In this document: piece after piece, positions 27,032 through 36,220 of the stretch
Layout: each line of letters opens with the position of its first letter
How positions within the stretch are numbered: position 1 is the stretch's first letter
From: Mixta sp. Marseille-Q2659
GTDB taxonomy: Bacteria; Pseudomonadota; Gammaproteobacteria; Enterobacterales; Enterobacteriaceae
Assembly (NCBI RefSeq): GCF_940807255.1
Contig: NZ_CALNWY010000022.1
Span: 1-64,000, forward strand
Reading direction: 5' to 3'
Length of the DNA stretch: 64,000 nucleotides
The notes under the pieces: generated by a model
What the model was told of the DNA's origin: nothing
What the model saw: the letters and a program-made list of their open reading frames with translations, nothing else
Databases searched by the model: none
Made by a program: the position numbers and the translations under genes

Positions 27032-27465
27032 ATGAGTTTACGACTGGCGCGATAACGCGCATCCTCTTCAATAGCAGCAGCCAGCCAGCCGGCGGCAATC
27101 CGCTTAATGACTCCGGCCGGCAGGCACTGCAGAAGCTGTTCAAGTGGGCTTTTTTTACTGTTTCTGAAAATCAGTGCGGCCATGCCACACCATTCCTGGT
27201 CACTGTCAGGCGTCCATCCTGCGTTCATCAGTAGGGTTAGTGCTGTCTGAGCAGCCCAAACGGGTGTACTCTCGGGGACGGTAGCCCATTCAGCCAGAGC
27301 AGAACCCGGGACAGGTCTGTCGCGGTTTACAAAACCCAGGCGTATGGCAGCCTCGGTTAAAGCCGCCGCGTTTTCCGCCTGAGTACCCGGTTGCTGAAGC
27401 GCCCAGTGTTTAACGATCTGGCCACGGAAATGCGTAGCCATTACAGAAAAAGGGGTCGGCTTCAT
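27028..27465 (-). CDS. Unknown third gene of par operon, 145 aa
   Basis: Overlaps parB by 4 nt (27462-27465) and the next gene by 4 nt, so it is translationally coupled. Helix-rich, no known domain; FRGQIVKHWALQQPG near the start and two Trp-rich helices. Conserved coupling suggests it is made in step with ParB. Confidence 0.7.
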   Translation of the reverse strand: MKPTPFSVMATHFRGQIVKHWALQQPGTQAENAAALTEAAIRLGFVNRDRPVPGSALAEWATVPESTPVWAAQTALTLLMNAGWTPDSDQEWCGMAALIFRNSKKSPLEQLLQCLPAGVIKRIAAGWLAAAIEEDARYRASRKLI

Positions 27466-28490
27466 TTCGCGGGACGCAGCCCCGTAACTGTAAGCCGTGC
27501 GGCCTCCACCGAAGCTTCCCCGTTATCCAGTTTAATCCAGACGTAGCCTTCTGCGTCCGGTGCACGCTCAGTCAGGATAAAACCCGCCTGCCCGTCAAAC
27601 TCAACGGCGACAAGCCAGTCTCTGACCGTTTTTGTTTGCCCGGATTTTTGCATGGGTGGCGAGGCTGGCGGCTCAGATTTCGCATGCGAAATTTTGGTGC
27701 GGCCTTTCGCTCTTTCCAATGCTTCCTTTACCTGTTTGCGGGTTATACCTGTTTGCCGGGCTGCTTTAACTAACCGTTCGGCATCCTCAGGCGAAGTTTC
27801 ATGCAACTGGGTTAGTGTATAAGCAAGGTCCACGTCCGCTGTAATCTTGTCCCGTAGTAATGCGGTCACGCCGGCAGGCGCATCAACGAGACGAAGGTGT
27901 TTACTGACGAAGGCCGTTGGCTTGCCGACAGTTTTTGCGATTTCCTCTCCTGTCATGCCATGCTCGTTTTTAAGTTTCAAAAACTGGGCAGCGGTGGCAA
28001 GAGGCTTAAGTCCCGATTGCTGAAGGTTCTCAATGAGCTGGCCAATGATCCGTTTTTTATCACTTTCTGGCGGGATACCGACGTAAATATCGATGTACTG
28101 ATCTCCGCGTTTTTTAGCTGTTCTCCAGCGCGTTTCGCCCAGCCAAAGCCGGTAACCTCGTTTATCTCTTGGGAAGCATCGCGGCGGGGTCAGAATACCG
28201 ACAGAGTCAAAGGTTTCTTCCATTCCCTGGATAACGCTCTCATCAAAGTCTTCTTCGGGCCGGACCTGTTCTTCGGCATAAACATCGTCAATGGGCACGC
28301 GAATAATCTGCCCGGCGGCTTCAAGTTCAGGTCTGGCAATACCCGTCATAATCTGATGTGATGTCGGATCCCGCTTTTCTGTAGCCGGTTGCTTATTTTC
28401 GATAACCTGCCCGATACCACGTACAGACGCTGGCAGGGGACGTTCTGATTGTTGTTCCTGCAAACGGCTTTTAAATGGTTTTCTGGCCAT
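27462..28490 (-). CDS. parB: ParB partition protein
   Basis: 342 aa from ATG 28490, which overlaps the parA stop (TGATG). The N-terminal ParB/Srx domain includes the CTP-binding box LGETRWRTAKKRG near residue 122, a variant of GERRxR. The HTH MTGEEIAKTVGKPTAFVSKH is near residue 180. The C-terminal part is probably the dimer domain. It binds parS, spreads as a CTP clamp, and stimulates ParA. A copy of the parS 16-mer lies inside this gene (27677-27692), encoding KISHAK. Confidence 0.88.
   Translation of the reverse strand: MARKPFKSRLQEQQSERPLPASVRGIGQVIENKQPATEKRDPTSHQIMTGIARPELEAAGQIIRVPIDDVYAEEQVRPEEDFDESVIQGMEETFDSVGILTPPRCFPRDKRGYRLWLGETRWRTAKKRGDQYIDIYVGIPPESDKKRIIGQLIENLQQSGLKPLATAAQFLKLKNEHGMTGEEIAKTVGKPTAFVSKHLRLVDAPAGVTALLRDKITADVDLAYTLTQLHETSPEDAERLVKAARQTGITRKQVKEALERAKGRTKISHAKSEPPASPPMQKSGQTKTVRDWLVAVEFDGQAGFILTERAPDAEGYVWIKLDNGEASVEAARLTVTGLRPAK
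27677..27692. promoter_or_regulatory. Probable parS copy 3, inside parB
   Basis: ATTTCGCATGCGAAAT, perfect 16-bp palindrome within the parB coding sequence. The same word is found three more times around parAB. Confidence 0.75.
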
Positions 28491-29356
28491 CACTGCGCTC
28501 CTGTCAGCTGAACAATTTTCCGGGTCATTTCTGCATACTGAACAGCCGGCCGGCATTTGGGATCGTACTCATGGAACGTCAAACCTAATTCAATCGCCTC
28601 TTTTGCCGCAGACGGCATATAAGAGATACATGCCAGAATGAACTCTTCCGAATATCCTTTTGATTCCAGTATTTCTATTAGCATCAAGAGGTTGTGCGTT
28701 TCTACCTGACCCAGATAGCCCTCTTTAAGTGGTTTATTGTAATTAGTCACCGTCGCCTGAGTAATGTAGACCCCCAGAAACTGCAGGGCTGGATTATAGT
28801 TCTTTTTAATTTTTTGCATGTAGGTCAGCTGCTTTCCAACCGCATTACGCGACTGCTTCTCAAGCAGAGTTGGAATAATGAGATAATCTGCTGACATATG
28901 GCTGGCAATCATAACGTTTGAATAGGATGGCGCAGAGTCTGCCAGAATGAAATCGTATCGGGTTTTCAGCTCATTGATCCGGTCCCGAAAATCAAACATA
29001 CAGTCAGAATTACGGTAGTTAATTTCGTTCAGCTCACTGGTGGCACCGATGAAGTGACGGCCGTCCGGAAGGATTATTGGGGTAATAGTCGTATCGGGGA
29101 AAAACAGCTGATAGGCATTTGCTTCACCAGGCGTAAAAGCATGGCTCAGCGGTTCGCGTTCAATGGCCAGAGGAAGCTCATCAGGGAATGTTCGTTCTGT
29201 CAGGCCAGTTGTCCAGTCCAGATCGATTTCAAGTACGGAAAAGCCCATCATTCGAAGGTCAAACGCCACCTCTTTGGTGGACTGGGATTTCACAATCCCA
29301 CCTTTCTGACTACATACCACAATAAGCTTCCCTGACGAGGCAGCGCTGAGAGTCAT
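28490..29356 (-). CDS. parA: ParA partition ATPase
   Basis: 288 aa. The start at 29356 is preceded by AAGGA 7 nt upstream; an upstream in-frame ATG (29380) lies inside the parS copy and lacks a ribosome site. The deviant Walker A is CSQKGGIVKSQS near residue 14, and Walker A' is in DLDWTTGL. No N-terminal HTH extension as in SopA or P1 ParA, so it is a short ParA. It forms ATP-dependent gradients on the nucleoid that move the ParB-parS complex. Confidence 0.9.
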   Translation of the reverse strand: MTLSAASSGKLIVVCSQKGGIVKSQSTKEVAFDLRMMGFSVLEIDLDWTTGLTERTFPDELPLAIEREPLSHAFTPGEANAYQLFFPDTTITPIILPDGRHFIGATSELNEINYRNSDCMFDFRDRINELKTRYDFILADSAPSYSNVMIASHMSADYLIIPTLLEKQSRNAVGKQLTYMQKIKKNYNPALQFLGVYITQATVTNYNKPLKEGYLGQVETHNLLMLIEILESKGYSEEFILACISYMPSAAKEAIELGLTFHEYDPKCRPAVQYAEMTRKIVQLTGAQ

Positions 29357-29366
29357 ATCATTGTCC

Positions 29367-29462
29367 TTAAAATTTCGCATGCGAAATGAATGAGAAAGGG
29401 CGGAAAAGCATGAGCAGCATAATGCTCAGAAAAAAGCGCGGTAAATCAGTAAGTTCCGTCAT
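29367..29462 (-). CDS. 31-aa hydrophobic leader peptide of the par operon
   Basis: ATG 29462 has CAGGAG 5 nt upstream. The frame reads MTELTDLPRFFLSIMLLMLF, then a short polar tail encoded by the parS palindrome (29372-29387), and stops at TAA just where the parA ribosome-binding site begins. Inference: its translation may open the parA start (coupling), and ParB on the overlapping parS could affect it. One hydrophobic helix is predicted. Not a known family. Confidence 0.55.
   Translation of the reverse strand: MTELTDLPRFFLSIMLLMLFRPFSFISHAKF
29372..29387. promoter_or_regulatory. Probable parS copy 2
   Basis: ATTTCGCATGCGAAAT, 16 nt upstream of the parA start and overlapping the end of the leader peptide frame. 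Confidence 0.75.
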
Positions 29463-29557
29463 GATAACTCCTGTGAGTCAGGCGTTCTGCCGGGCAGGAA
29501 ACAGCTTTCTGATTCCTGTCAGTCGTATATGGTAAAGGTTACCACGGTGCGTTATCG

Positions 29558-29585
29558 ATTATACGCAACCCATGTTGCATATCAA
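29558..29585 (-). promoter_or_regulatory. par operon promoter
   Basis: On the minus strand TTGATA (29585-29580), a 16-nt spacer and TATAAT (29563-29558). The spacer holds the small dyad GCAAC-ATGG-GTTGC, a possible operator. It sits between parS copies 1 and 2 and gives a leader of about 195 nt before parA. Confidence 0.7.
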
Positions 29586-29601
29586 TACTGACTCCCTATT
29601 T

Positions 29602-29617
29602 ATTTCGCATGCGAAAT
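29602..29617. promoter_or_regulatory. Probable parS copy 1
   Basis: ATTTCGCATGCGAAAT about 17 nt upstream of the par promoter -35 box. Four copies in 2.95 kb, all in or next to the par operon. Confidence 0.75.
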
Positions 29618-29689
29618 ATTAATTAACAGCATGATTGAACAGTGAAAAAACGTGGATAATGGATGGCAGAGCCTGGGGCTTCCGCCCCC

Positions 29690-30128
29690 AATATAATCTG
29701 GATAATAACTTTGCTGAAACTGTGTAGCATGGCGGCGCTGACTCTGCTGCAAAAGCATAGTCATCAACGTAATCTGGCAGAATTGACCGAGCGGCTAGCG
29801 ACATTACTGATGGAAAACTAGCTCACTTCGCCGCAGGTAATTTCCCCGATACACTATATTTTGCAAACGGGCGAATCTTACGGTGCTGAAGCCTTTGTCC
29901 GCGACATGGTACAGCGCGTGTCGCAACATGGAGACGAGCTGATGACCATTGCACAACAGCTGGAACAGAAAGGAATTAAAAAAAGGCCTTGAACAAGGCC
30001 GCTCTGAAGGTGAACGCGAAGCGGCTTTTAAAATTGCCCCTAATATGCTGAAACGTGGCCTTGATGAGGTCTCCGTTATGGAGATAACCGGTCTTTCTAA
30101 AGACGAGCTGCAGGGTTTACTGCACTGA
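29690..30128 (+). pseudogene. Rpn/YhgA recombination-promoting nuclease, C-terminal remnant
   Basis: Reads HQRNLAELTERLATLLMEN, stop (TAG 29819), then ESYGAEAFVRDMVQRV, QHGDELMTIAQQLEQKG, frameshift at an A-run, and GLEQGRSEGEREAAFKIA to TGA 30126-30128. This is the C-terminal half of the Rpn (transposase_31) family. The N-terminal PD-(D/E)XK domain is missing. Inactive. Confidence 0.75.
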
Positions 30129-30182
30129 CTACGGGGAGCAGGCCACAGCCCGCGCTAAGTCCTTCTGTACTTGTACTGGGCC

Positions 30183-31172
30183 TTAAAACTTCAGTTTGCC
30201 CGCAGCCTTACGCAAACGATCATCTCCGCGACGGTCATATTTTTGTGTAGTAGTGACGCTGGCATGTCCCATTGCATCCCGGACTGTTATCAGGTCTTCT
30301 CCATTATCCAGCATCATTGAAGCGAAAGTACGGCGTAAATCATGCGGCGCACATTCATCTATGCCGCTGTCAGCCCGACGCTGACCAAGGATATGATAAA
30401 CAGCCTGAGGCGTCATGCGCTGAAAAGTGACATCGTCACCGCTGCGTATACGGGTGAAAAGTGGCCCTTCCTGTTCGCCCCGGATCGTTTCCGTCCATAT
30501 ATGAATGCGTTGCCATACCTTTTCCGGCATAAACGCCAGGCGTTCTTTATTACCCTTACCCCGTACGATTAAAGCCTGCTTTTTATGCAGGATGCTGGCA
30601 TAGTCCAGATCAACCACCTCAGAACGGCGCAGTCCGCAACCGAGCATGACCGCCAGCATAGCGGCATCACGCGGTCCTTTGCAGCCCGTATCCTTTTCAC
30701 AACTGCGGAATAAGGCATGAATTTCTTCCGGCGCCAGCGCACGACCGCGGGTCAGACGGCTTCCCCGCACCGCGCGCACAGCCAAGATCTGTTGATAGCT
30801 CTCCGTATCCATCTGCTTCATCATCCATGCCTCGCGGGCAGTTCCTTTCAGAGCAGATAAATAGGTATTGATGGTGGCGGGTGCCCTGCCGCTGACTTGA
30901 AGCATTTCCAGCAGACCCCGAATATGATGGCGGCGCAGGCTACCCCATGCGCAACTTTGCAGGGAAGTAAAGCCGAGCATACCCGCCACGATATTCAGAA
31001 AAGATTTCATTGTCTGTCGACTGGCAGCGGAGGACAGACCAATAAGATAAGCCTGAGCGGGATTCAGCGACGAACTGCTGTTAATCGCTGTCAGGGCAAA
31101 CGCATCTTGGTCTTGTGCAGATGAAAGAGACAGCTCATGCGGAATGAAACTGTCATCAACTGAGTCAGTCAT
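30183..31172 (-). CDS. Tyrosine recombinase (plasmid resolvase/integrase)
   Basis: 329 aa. An N-terminal SAM-like core-binding domain spans about 30-130. The catalytic residues are visible: Arg in GCGLRRSEV, Lys in the RGKGNKERL strand, HDLRRTF (HxxR), MGHAS (His) and TTQKYDRR (Tyr). It is probably a multimer-resolution enzyme like ResD or RepFIB-linked Int, acting on a site close by, or the integrase of a small element. The gap 31173-31897 may hold its site. Confidence 0.88.
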   Translation of the reverse strand: MTDSVDDSFIPHELSLSSAQDQDAFALTAINSSSSLNPAQAYLIGLSSAASRQTMKSFLNIVAGMLGFTSLQSCAWGSLRRHHIRGLLEMLQVSGRAPATINTYLSALKGTAREAWMMKQMDTESYQQILAVRAVRGSRLTRGRALAPEEIHALFRSCEKDTGCKGPRDAAMLAVMLGCGLRRSEVVDLDYASILHKKQALIVRGKGNKERLAFMPEKVWQRIHIWTETIRGEQEGPLFTRIRSGDDVTFQRMTPQAVYHILGQRRADSGIDECAPHDLRRTFASMMLDNGEDLITVRDAMGHASVTTTQKYDRRGDDRLRKAAGKLKF

Positions 31173-31897
31173 GTTTGTCCAGAATCTGATGAGGTATGAC
31201 GTATGGCCACACGCTGAAATCTGTTTAGGATTATCACTGCTCGAGCGTCTTTCGTAAAGCTACTTTCTCAAAGAGACATTTTAATAAGTAGAGAATTGTT
31301 TAGTTTTTAGGAATTAACGCAAATAAGTACGAGGAAAAAATAGTTCACATTTGGATACAGGGATTTAATTCTTGCCCTGCTTGCGTAACAGTCGAAAGCG
31401 GCCACGCAATCTTTATCATGAATGACAGCGCTACGTAAAATTTTGTGGGTGACTCCTGCGGCTTTCTCAGATTTTGCGTAGCGACGCCTGCTATTATTCT
31501 GCTCACTTTCGCCCGTCTGGCGGGTGCGGGCCATCGAAATAATCCGCGGAGCGGTCCTGCGTCATTTTCCACTTTCGGGATATATCCCATAAATCGGAAC
31601 AAAACAGCAGGCAGGGCGCACAGGAAAAGGACCCTCGCAGGAGCTTTTTATGCCTAAATAGTAGGCCTGGAAAAGCCGGCAGACACAAGATGATGGTGTA
31701 AAGGCGAAATATCGCCTCACTGACGCTTCCCTTCCGGAAATGCAGAAACCGGAAAAAGCGGTTCTCACAAAGAACCTTGAAATGGTGGATGAATAAACAG
31801 TCTATAAAAGTTATCGCGCACCAGTTAAAATCAATAAGAAAATTCTATAAATTTTATTTTCACAGAGAAATATATTCAAGTATATAAGAGGTGAACA
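31173..31897. other. Gap with decayed sequence
   Basis: 725 bp without a supported gene. A frame of about 40 codons without a start, ending at TAA about 31797, contains ASLPEMQKPEKAVLTKNLEM and looks like a gene tail. The left part could contain the recombinase site. The last 100 bp are very AT-rich and probably hold the promoter of the next gene. Confidence 0.35.
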
Positions 31898-34513
31898 ATG
31901 AGGTTTCCTGTATTTGATAATGGAAGTTGCTGGGTAAAAGTGGATTTCCATCTTCATACTAACGCCGATAAAGAATTCCGGTATGAAGGTGAGCCGGATG
32001 AATACATAAATAGTTATGTAAGCGCCTTGGAAAACGCTGGAATAGGGATGGGTATAATAACAAATCATAATAAATTTGACTTAGATGAATTTAAACAAAT
32101 AAAAAGGAAAGCTAAAAAAAAAGGGATTGGGATACTTCCTGGCGTTGAGCTTTCAGTTCACGACGGTAACGCAGGAGTCCACACTCTTATAGTTTTTTCC
32201 GAATTATGGTATGCCAATAAAGAACAAACAAACCATATACAGTCTTTTCTTACTTCCACATTCGCAGGAATAGCTAACTTTGAAAACGAAAACGCAAGAT
32301 CCAACCATAATATAAAGCAAACGATAGACCTTTTGGATAAATATAACCTTGATTACTTCATAGTTTTTGCACACGTAGAAGCTCACAATGGGCTATGGGG
32401 GGGGTTAAAGCCTGCTCTGATAAAAGAATTATTTGAAAAAGAGGAGGTCCGGCGACGCGTTCTTGGTTTTCAGAAAGTAATGACGCATGATACCCGTCAA
32501 ATCATCAAGGCGCAGTTACGGGAAAGATATCCGGCTGAGGTTCAGGGGTGTGATGCAAAAAATTTTCATGATATGGCATCAAGAGCGGTGGCCAGTTACA
32601 TCAAGCTTGGGGATTGCACTTTTGAAGCTCTCCAGTTTGCCCTACGTGACTTTGGAAGTCGGGTCAGACCCGATAAGCCTCAGATTCAGCACAGTCATAT
32701 CCGTAAAATTTCGTTTGAGGGGGCGGGTACGCTTGGAGGGACAGTGATAAATTTATCATCTGAACTCAACACGCTTATTGGAATCCGTGGTAGCGGAAAA
32801 TCTTCAATCCTTGAGGGTGTACGTTATGCGCTCGGCATACCATTTGGTGAAAAATCTTCAGAAACAACATATAAAGAAAACTTAGTAGAAAAACTATTAC
32901 AAAGTGGAGGGAAAATAACTATAGATGCAGTCTGTCGGCGTGGTGTCGAATATAAAATAACACGCATTTTTGACAGAGATCCTGAAGTGATTGTCAATGG
33001 TGAAATGCAGCCTGGAATATCTATCAGAGAGACTATACTTCATAACCCTATTTATTTTGGCCAAAAAGACTTGGCTAACACAGGGGAAGGCTTTGAAAAA
33101 GATCTCATACAGAAACTGGCTGGGGAAAAACTTGACCCGATACGCAAAGAGATTGAAGATAAAGGCATCGAAGTACAGGATCTTTTGCGTAAAATAATGA
33201 GACTAACTAATAATGCATTAGAACTTGAAGGCTGGAAATCAAAACTTTCAGATGCAGAGTTTAAATTGAGTTTTTATAAAAAATATAATGTCGAGGATAA
33301 ACTTGAAAAGCATACGACTTATGAAAGAGACGAGAAATACATCAATCAAAAAAACATAAAAATAAATGAAATCCTTACGGAAATTGAGCAAAAATTAACG
33401 GAATCCATAGCAAGCCTTACCTTGGATGCAAACCATGTTTCATGTGAAAACCAAGATATAATCGATGCTTACCATGGTGAATATCATAAGATAATAAACT
33501 GCATTCAAAATCTGAACACATCTCTTTCTGAAGGCCGAAACATCCTTTCACACCTTCAAAAAATAGCTGGTGACTTTACGAATAACAAAGATACTTTAAA
33601 TGATGAGTTCGCGGAAATAGAAAGAAAGTTATCAGAAGAGTTACAGCAAGCTGGCGCTGATAAAATAAGTACAACGGAATTCAGAAAATTAAAGTCAGAC
33701 ATTGATGAAGCGAATAATAATATTGCAGAATTAACAAAGTCTGAATCTGAAAAAATGACACTGGAAGAACAACTCAAATCTAAACTGATATCTCTGAATG
33801 AATTATGGCAAAAGGAATTCAATCAAATAGTGCAGATGCTTGAAGTAATAAATAGCGCAGAGACACCTTTAAAAATATCAGCCACGTTTAAATCCGATAA
33901 AAAATGCATGAGTAATTTCATTAAAGAAAAGTTTTATGGTAGTAAATTAAGAGAGCAAACTTTTCAAGCCATTGCGGAGAAAATAAGTGATATTGGCGAC
34001 ATGTGGGAAAATCGAGATGTAATAGCATCTCTGACAACTTCAGCCAAAACCTTCAATGAGTATTTAATTGCAAACATTTTGGATATGATCACCTGGCAAC
34101 CACCTAATGTTTATTCTATAGAGTTCAGAGGGAAACCTCTTATCCAGCATTCTCTGGGGCAACGGGCTTCTGCTCTTATGCTTTTTGTACTTAATCAGAA
34201 AAATAATGATATTATCATTATCGATCAACCTGAAGATGATCTTGACAACCAGACTATTTACGATGATGTAATAAAACTTATCCGTCAAATGAAACCAAAT
34301 ACACAGTTTATATTCGCAACACACAACGCTAACATTCCAGTTCTAGGAGATGCAGAATGCGTTTATTCATGTGTTTATTCTGATGGAAAAATTAATGCTA
34401 TAGGTGGAGGAATTGACTGCAAAGATGTTCAGGAACAGATTATAGCAGTCATGGAAGGTGGTAAAGAAGCATTTGAGAGACGCAGAAATGTATATAGCTC
34501 TTGGTTAAACTAA
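31898..34513 (+). CDS. PHP phosphoesterase-ABC ATPase, Ppl/TrlF-like defence candidate
   Basis: 871 aa. Residues 1-~260 are a PHP domain: HLH at 18-20, NHN in the second metal box, a conserved Glu in PGVELS, and FAHVEAH. The ABC/SMC ATPase follows: Walker A GIRGSGKS at 295-302, a long coiled-coil insert (about 400-620), signature SLGQRASAL, Walker B IIIIDQPEDD with Asp776, and H-loop FATHN. Known: single-protein PHP plus SMC-like ATPases were described as the anti-phage system Ppl; TrlF family annotation overlaps. Its AT-richness against the plasmid backbone suggests recent transfer. It stands alone. Confidence 0.8.
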   Translation: MRFPVFDNGSCWVKVDFHLHTNADKEFRYEGEPDEYINSYVSALENAGIGMGIITNHNKFDLDEFKQIKRKAKKKGIGILPGVELSVHDGNAGVHTLIVFSELWYANKEQTNHIQSFLTSTFAGIANFENENARSNHNIKQTIDLLDKYNLDYFIVFAHVEAHNGLWGGLKPALIKELFEKEEVRRRVLGFQKVMTHDTRQIIKAQLRERYPAEVQGCDAKNFHDMASRAVASYIKLGDCTFEALQFALRDFGSRVRPDKPQIQHSHIRKISFEGAGTLGGTVINLSSELNTLIGIRGSGKSSILEGVRYALGIPFGEKSSETTYKENLVEKLLQSGGKITIDAVCRRGVEYKITRIFDRDPEVIVNGEMQPGISIRETILHNPIYFGQKDLANTGEGFEKDLIQKLAGEKLDPIRKEIEDKGIEVQDLLRKIMRLTNNALELEGWKSKLSDAEFKLSFYKKYNVEDKLEKHTTYERDEKYINQKNIKINEILTEIEQKLTESIASLTLDANHVSCENQDIIDAYHGEYHKIINCIQNLNTSLSEGRNILSHLQKIAGDFTNNKDTLNDEFAEIERKLSEELQQAGADKISTTEFRKLKSDIDEANNNIAELTKSESEKMTLEEQLKSKLISLNELWQKEFNQIVQMLEVINSAETPLKISATFKSDKKCMSNFIKEKFYGSKLREQTFQAIAEKISDIGDMWENRDVIASLTTSAKTFNEYLIANILDMITWQPPNVYSIEFRGKPLIQHSLGQRASALMLFVLNQKNNDIIIIDQPEDDLDNQTIYDDVIKLIRQMKPNTQFIFATHNANIPVLGDAECVYSCVYSDGKINAIGGGIDCKDVQEQIIAVMEGGKEAFERRRNVYSSWLN

Positions 34514-34612
34514 AAAAGTGATATGAGACTGCAGGTATTTAATGCAGTCTCATTAAGAAATGGCTGAATCGGCAAGCGCATCATAATAACCCCATCTAAT
34601 TGATGCATGAGT

Positions 34613-35283
34613 TCACTCATCATAACCCTTAACTATTTCTCGAATATATTGGACAGAATCGATATCAATATAAAAAATTGTTTCATAAAACTTTAGATAT
34701 ATAATTTTTGCATTTTTCCTCAGCCCGTGTTTAAAGCTGATCTCAATAGTGGCTGAGAAATGCTCATCATGTGTATAAAGGTGGCTACTGTACTCCATCC
34801 CGTAATGAACGCCATCTTCTCTATCATAAATGGCATGCGAATAATCTGTGGATGAATGGATGGCGTTAAATCCTACACTAAATTCGGCATTATAGGTTGC
34901 ACCATCCCAGCTGACTTCTATCAGTCGCAGCTCAGCAATCTCTAGAATGGTTATCTTAATCTCTTCTATTTCAGGGTCGATACTCTCATAGGAAGTAGCG
35001 CTGAATTCAGTCTCTTCAATTTTTTCTCGGGCCATAGCAACAAGGTCTGCCCGGGGCAGTGCCAGGACGCTGTCAGCGAATATGGACAGCTCTGCAAAAT
35101 CAGCATCATCTCTGTTAACCAAATGAAGTAGTACGTCAATGCCCGACAATAGATTAAGTGATCATTATCCTTGACGACCAATTCCATATCTCCGTCGATG
35201 CTTACTATATAGACCTTATGCCCGCGATCTCTTGCCTTCATCACGGCTTGCTCTTGAGAAGGTCGCTGTAGGTGAAGGTTCAA
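34613..35283 (-). pseudogene. Unknown gene with a frameshift
   Basis: Two overlapping frames join well: the upstream one from 35283 (GHKVYIVSIDGDMELVVKDN, then DHL) and the downstream one ending at 34613 (LLSGIDVLLHLVNRDDADF and about 170 more residues). A single missing base near 35155 explains the break. The downstream half alone is 178 aa, acidic, with strands typical of a small immunity-like protein. No family recognised, and the 5' end is probably also lost. Confidence 0.45.
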
Positions 35284-35404
35284 ATCGCGACCTTATTTAC
35301 GAGCTGTATCACGTTCTGGCAGCGAAGGGCTGCACGTATGAGTTCGATTTTCGCGAAGGGCAGGGAGTCGAATTAAATAAATACATTCAGGCTGGCTCGC
35401 GTTA
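35256..35404 (+). pseudogene. C-terminal scrap of an unknown gene
   Basis: The plus-strand frame reads GEGSNRDLIYELYHVLAAKG and ends GVELNKYIQAGSR at TAA. No start. It overlaps the 5' end of the minus-strand broken gene, so the joint of two deleted segments lies near 35260-35290. Confidence 0.4.
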
Positions 35405-36086
35405 ACGTTATGCAGTTGACAGGCTGGCGAGCAGTGCGCAGTCAGCCTCTATATGCCGCATAGCGGCATGAAGGCGCCAACAGATGTCACCAAATGCCAT
35501 CCAGCAGCTGAACGGCGCCGGCAGCGCGGCGCAGCCGCTTCCTGAAGCCCCATATTGCGCAAAGCCCACCACGTCCTGCCAGACGCCGTTAAAGCAGCGG
35601 CCTGTCAGCTATTAATAAGCTTGACGGTCGGAGACAAAAGAATCTTCCAGCAACACTACTCACAGCAACACCGATCAATTAGTTACAACACTCATTTATC
35701 AGCCACTGCAGTACCGGCCCTCCGGGCCGGCGCGGCGGGGGCTGTTCAGTGAGGGCAACCAGGCTTCAGGTACGGCGCAGGTCTGGTCTGGGTGGAGTTC
35801 GGTGTTTTATGTTTTGCCCGATTCGGGGGGTTAAATGACAGGATTATTGAATGTTGTAACTATTGCTTTTTGCCCGTCGTTTACCGCCGGGAGCTACCTG
35901 AGGATATGAGCGGCATGGACGCCTGCGGCCGCAGCAAGAGAAGACATTTATCCACGCAGAATGGCCGCATGAATACCTTATTTATTATTTAGATTATTTC
36001 TTTCTGACGTAAGTCAGGACTGTCTTGCGCATAGCCGTGATTATGTATGCCGGTAAAGTCAGGATATTGATTGCGGGTAACTGTGG
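35405..36086. other. Probable IncFII-like oriR region
   Basis: Non-coding stretch downstream of repA, as oriR lies in IncFII plasmids. TTATCCACG (35948-35956) differs from a DnaA box by one base and is followed by AT-rich sequence. A small hairpin (ATGCCGC-ATA-GCGGCAT, about 35453-35469) and a GC-rich block lie further left. No gene is supported. Confidence 0.5.
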
Positions 36087-36115
36087 TTAAAAAAAACGGG
36101 CCACATTTTTGGCCT
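36087..36115 (-). terminator. repA transcript terminator
   Basis: On the minus strand GGCCA, short loop, TGGCC and then eight U residues, about 105 nt after the repA stop. Confidence 0.75.
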
Positions 36116-36220
36116 CGTTTGCGGTTTTGCGGGAGCAAATACCGATGCAGATACGGGCATTCCGGGCGCGGCACAAACGACTTTACCGCCAGTTAAGGCG
36201 GTAAAAATAGCAGGGCGGTG

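Noticed and set aside
30183..31172. Integron integrase
   Set aside because: No attC-like array or attI downstream, and no intI-specific insertion near the second catalytic box; a plasmid tyrosine recombinase fits better.
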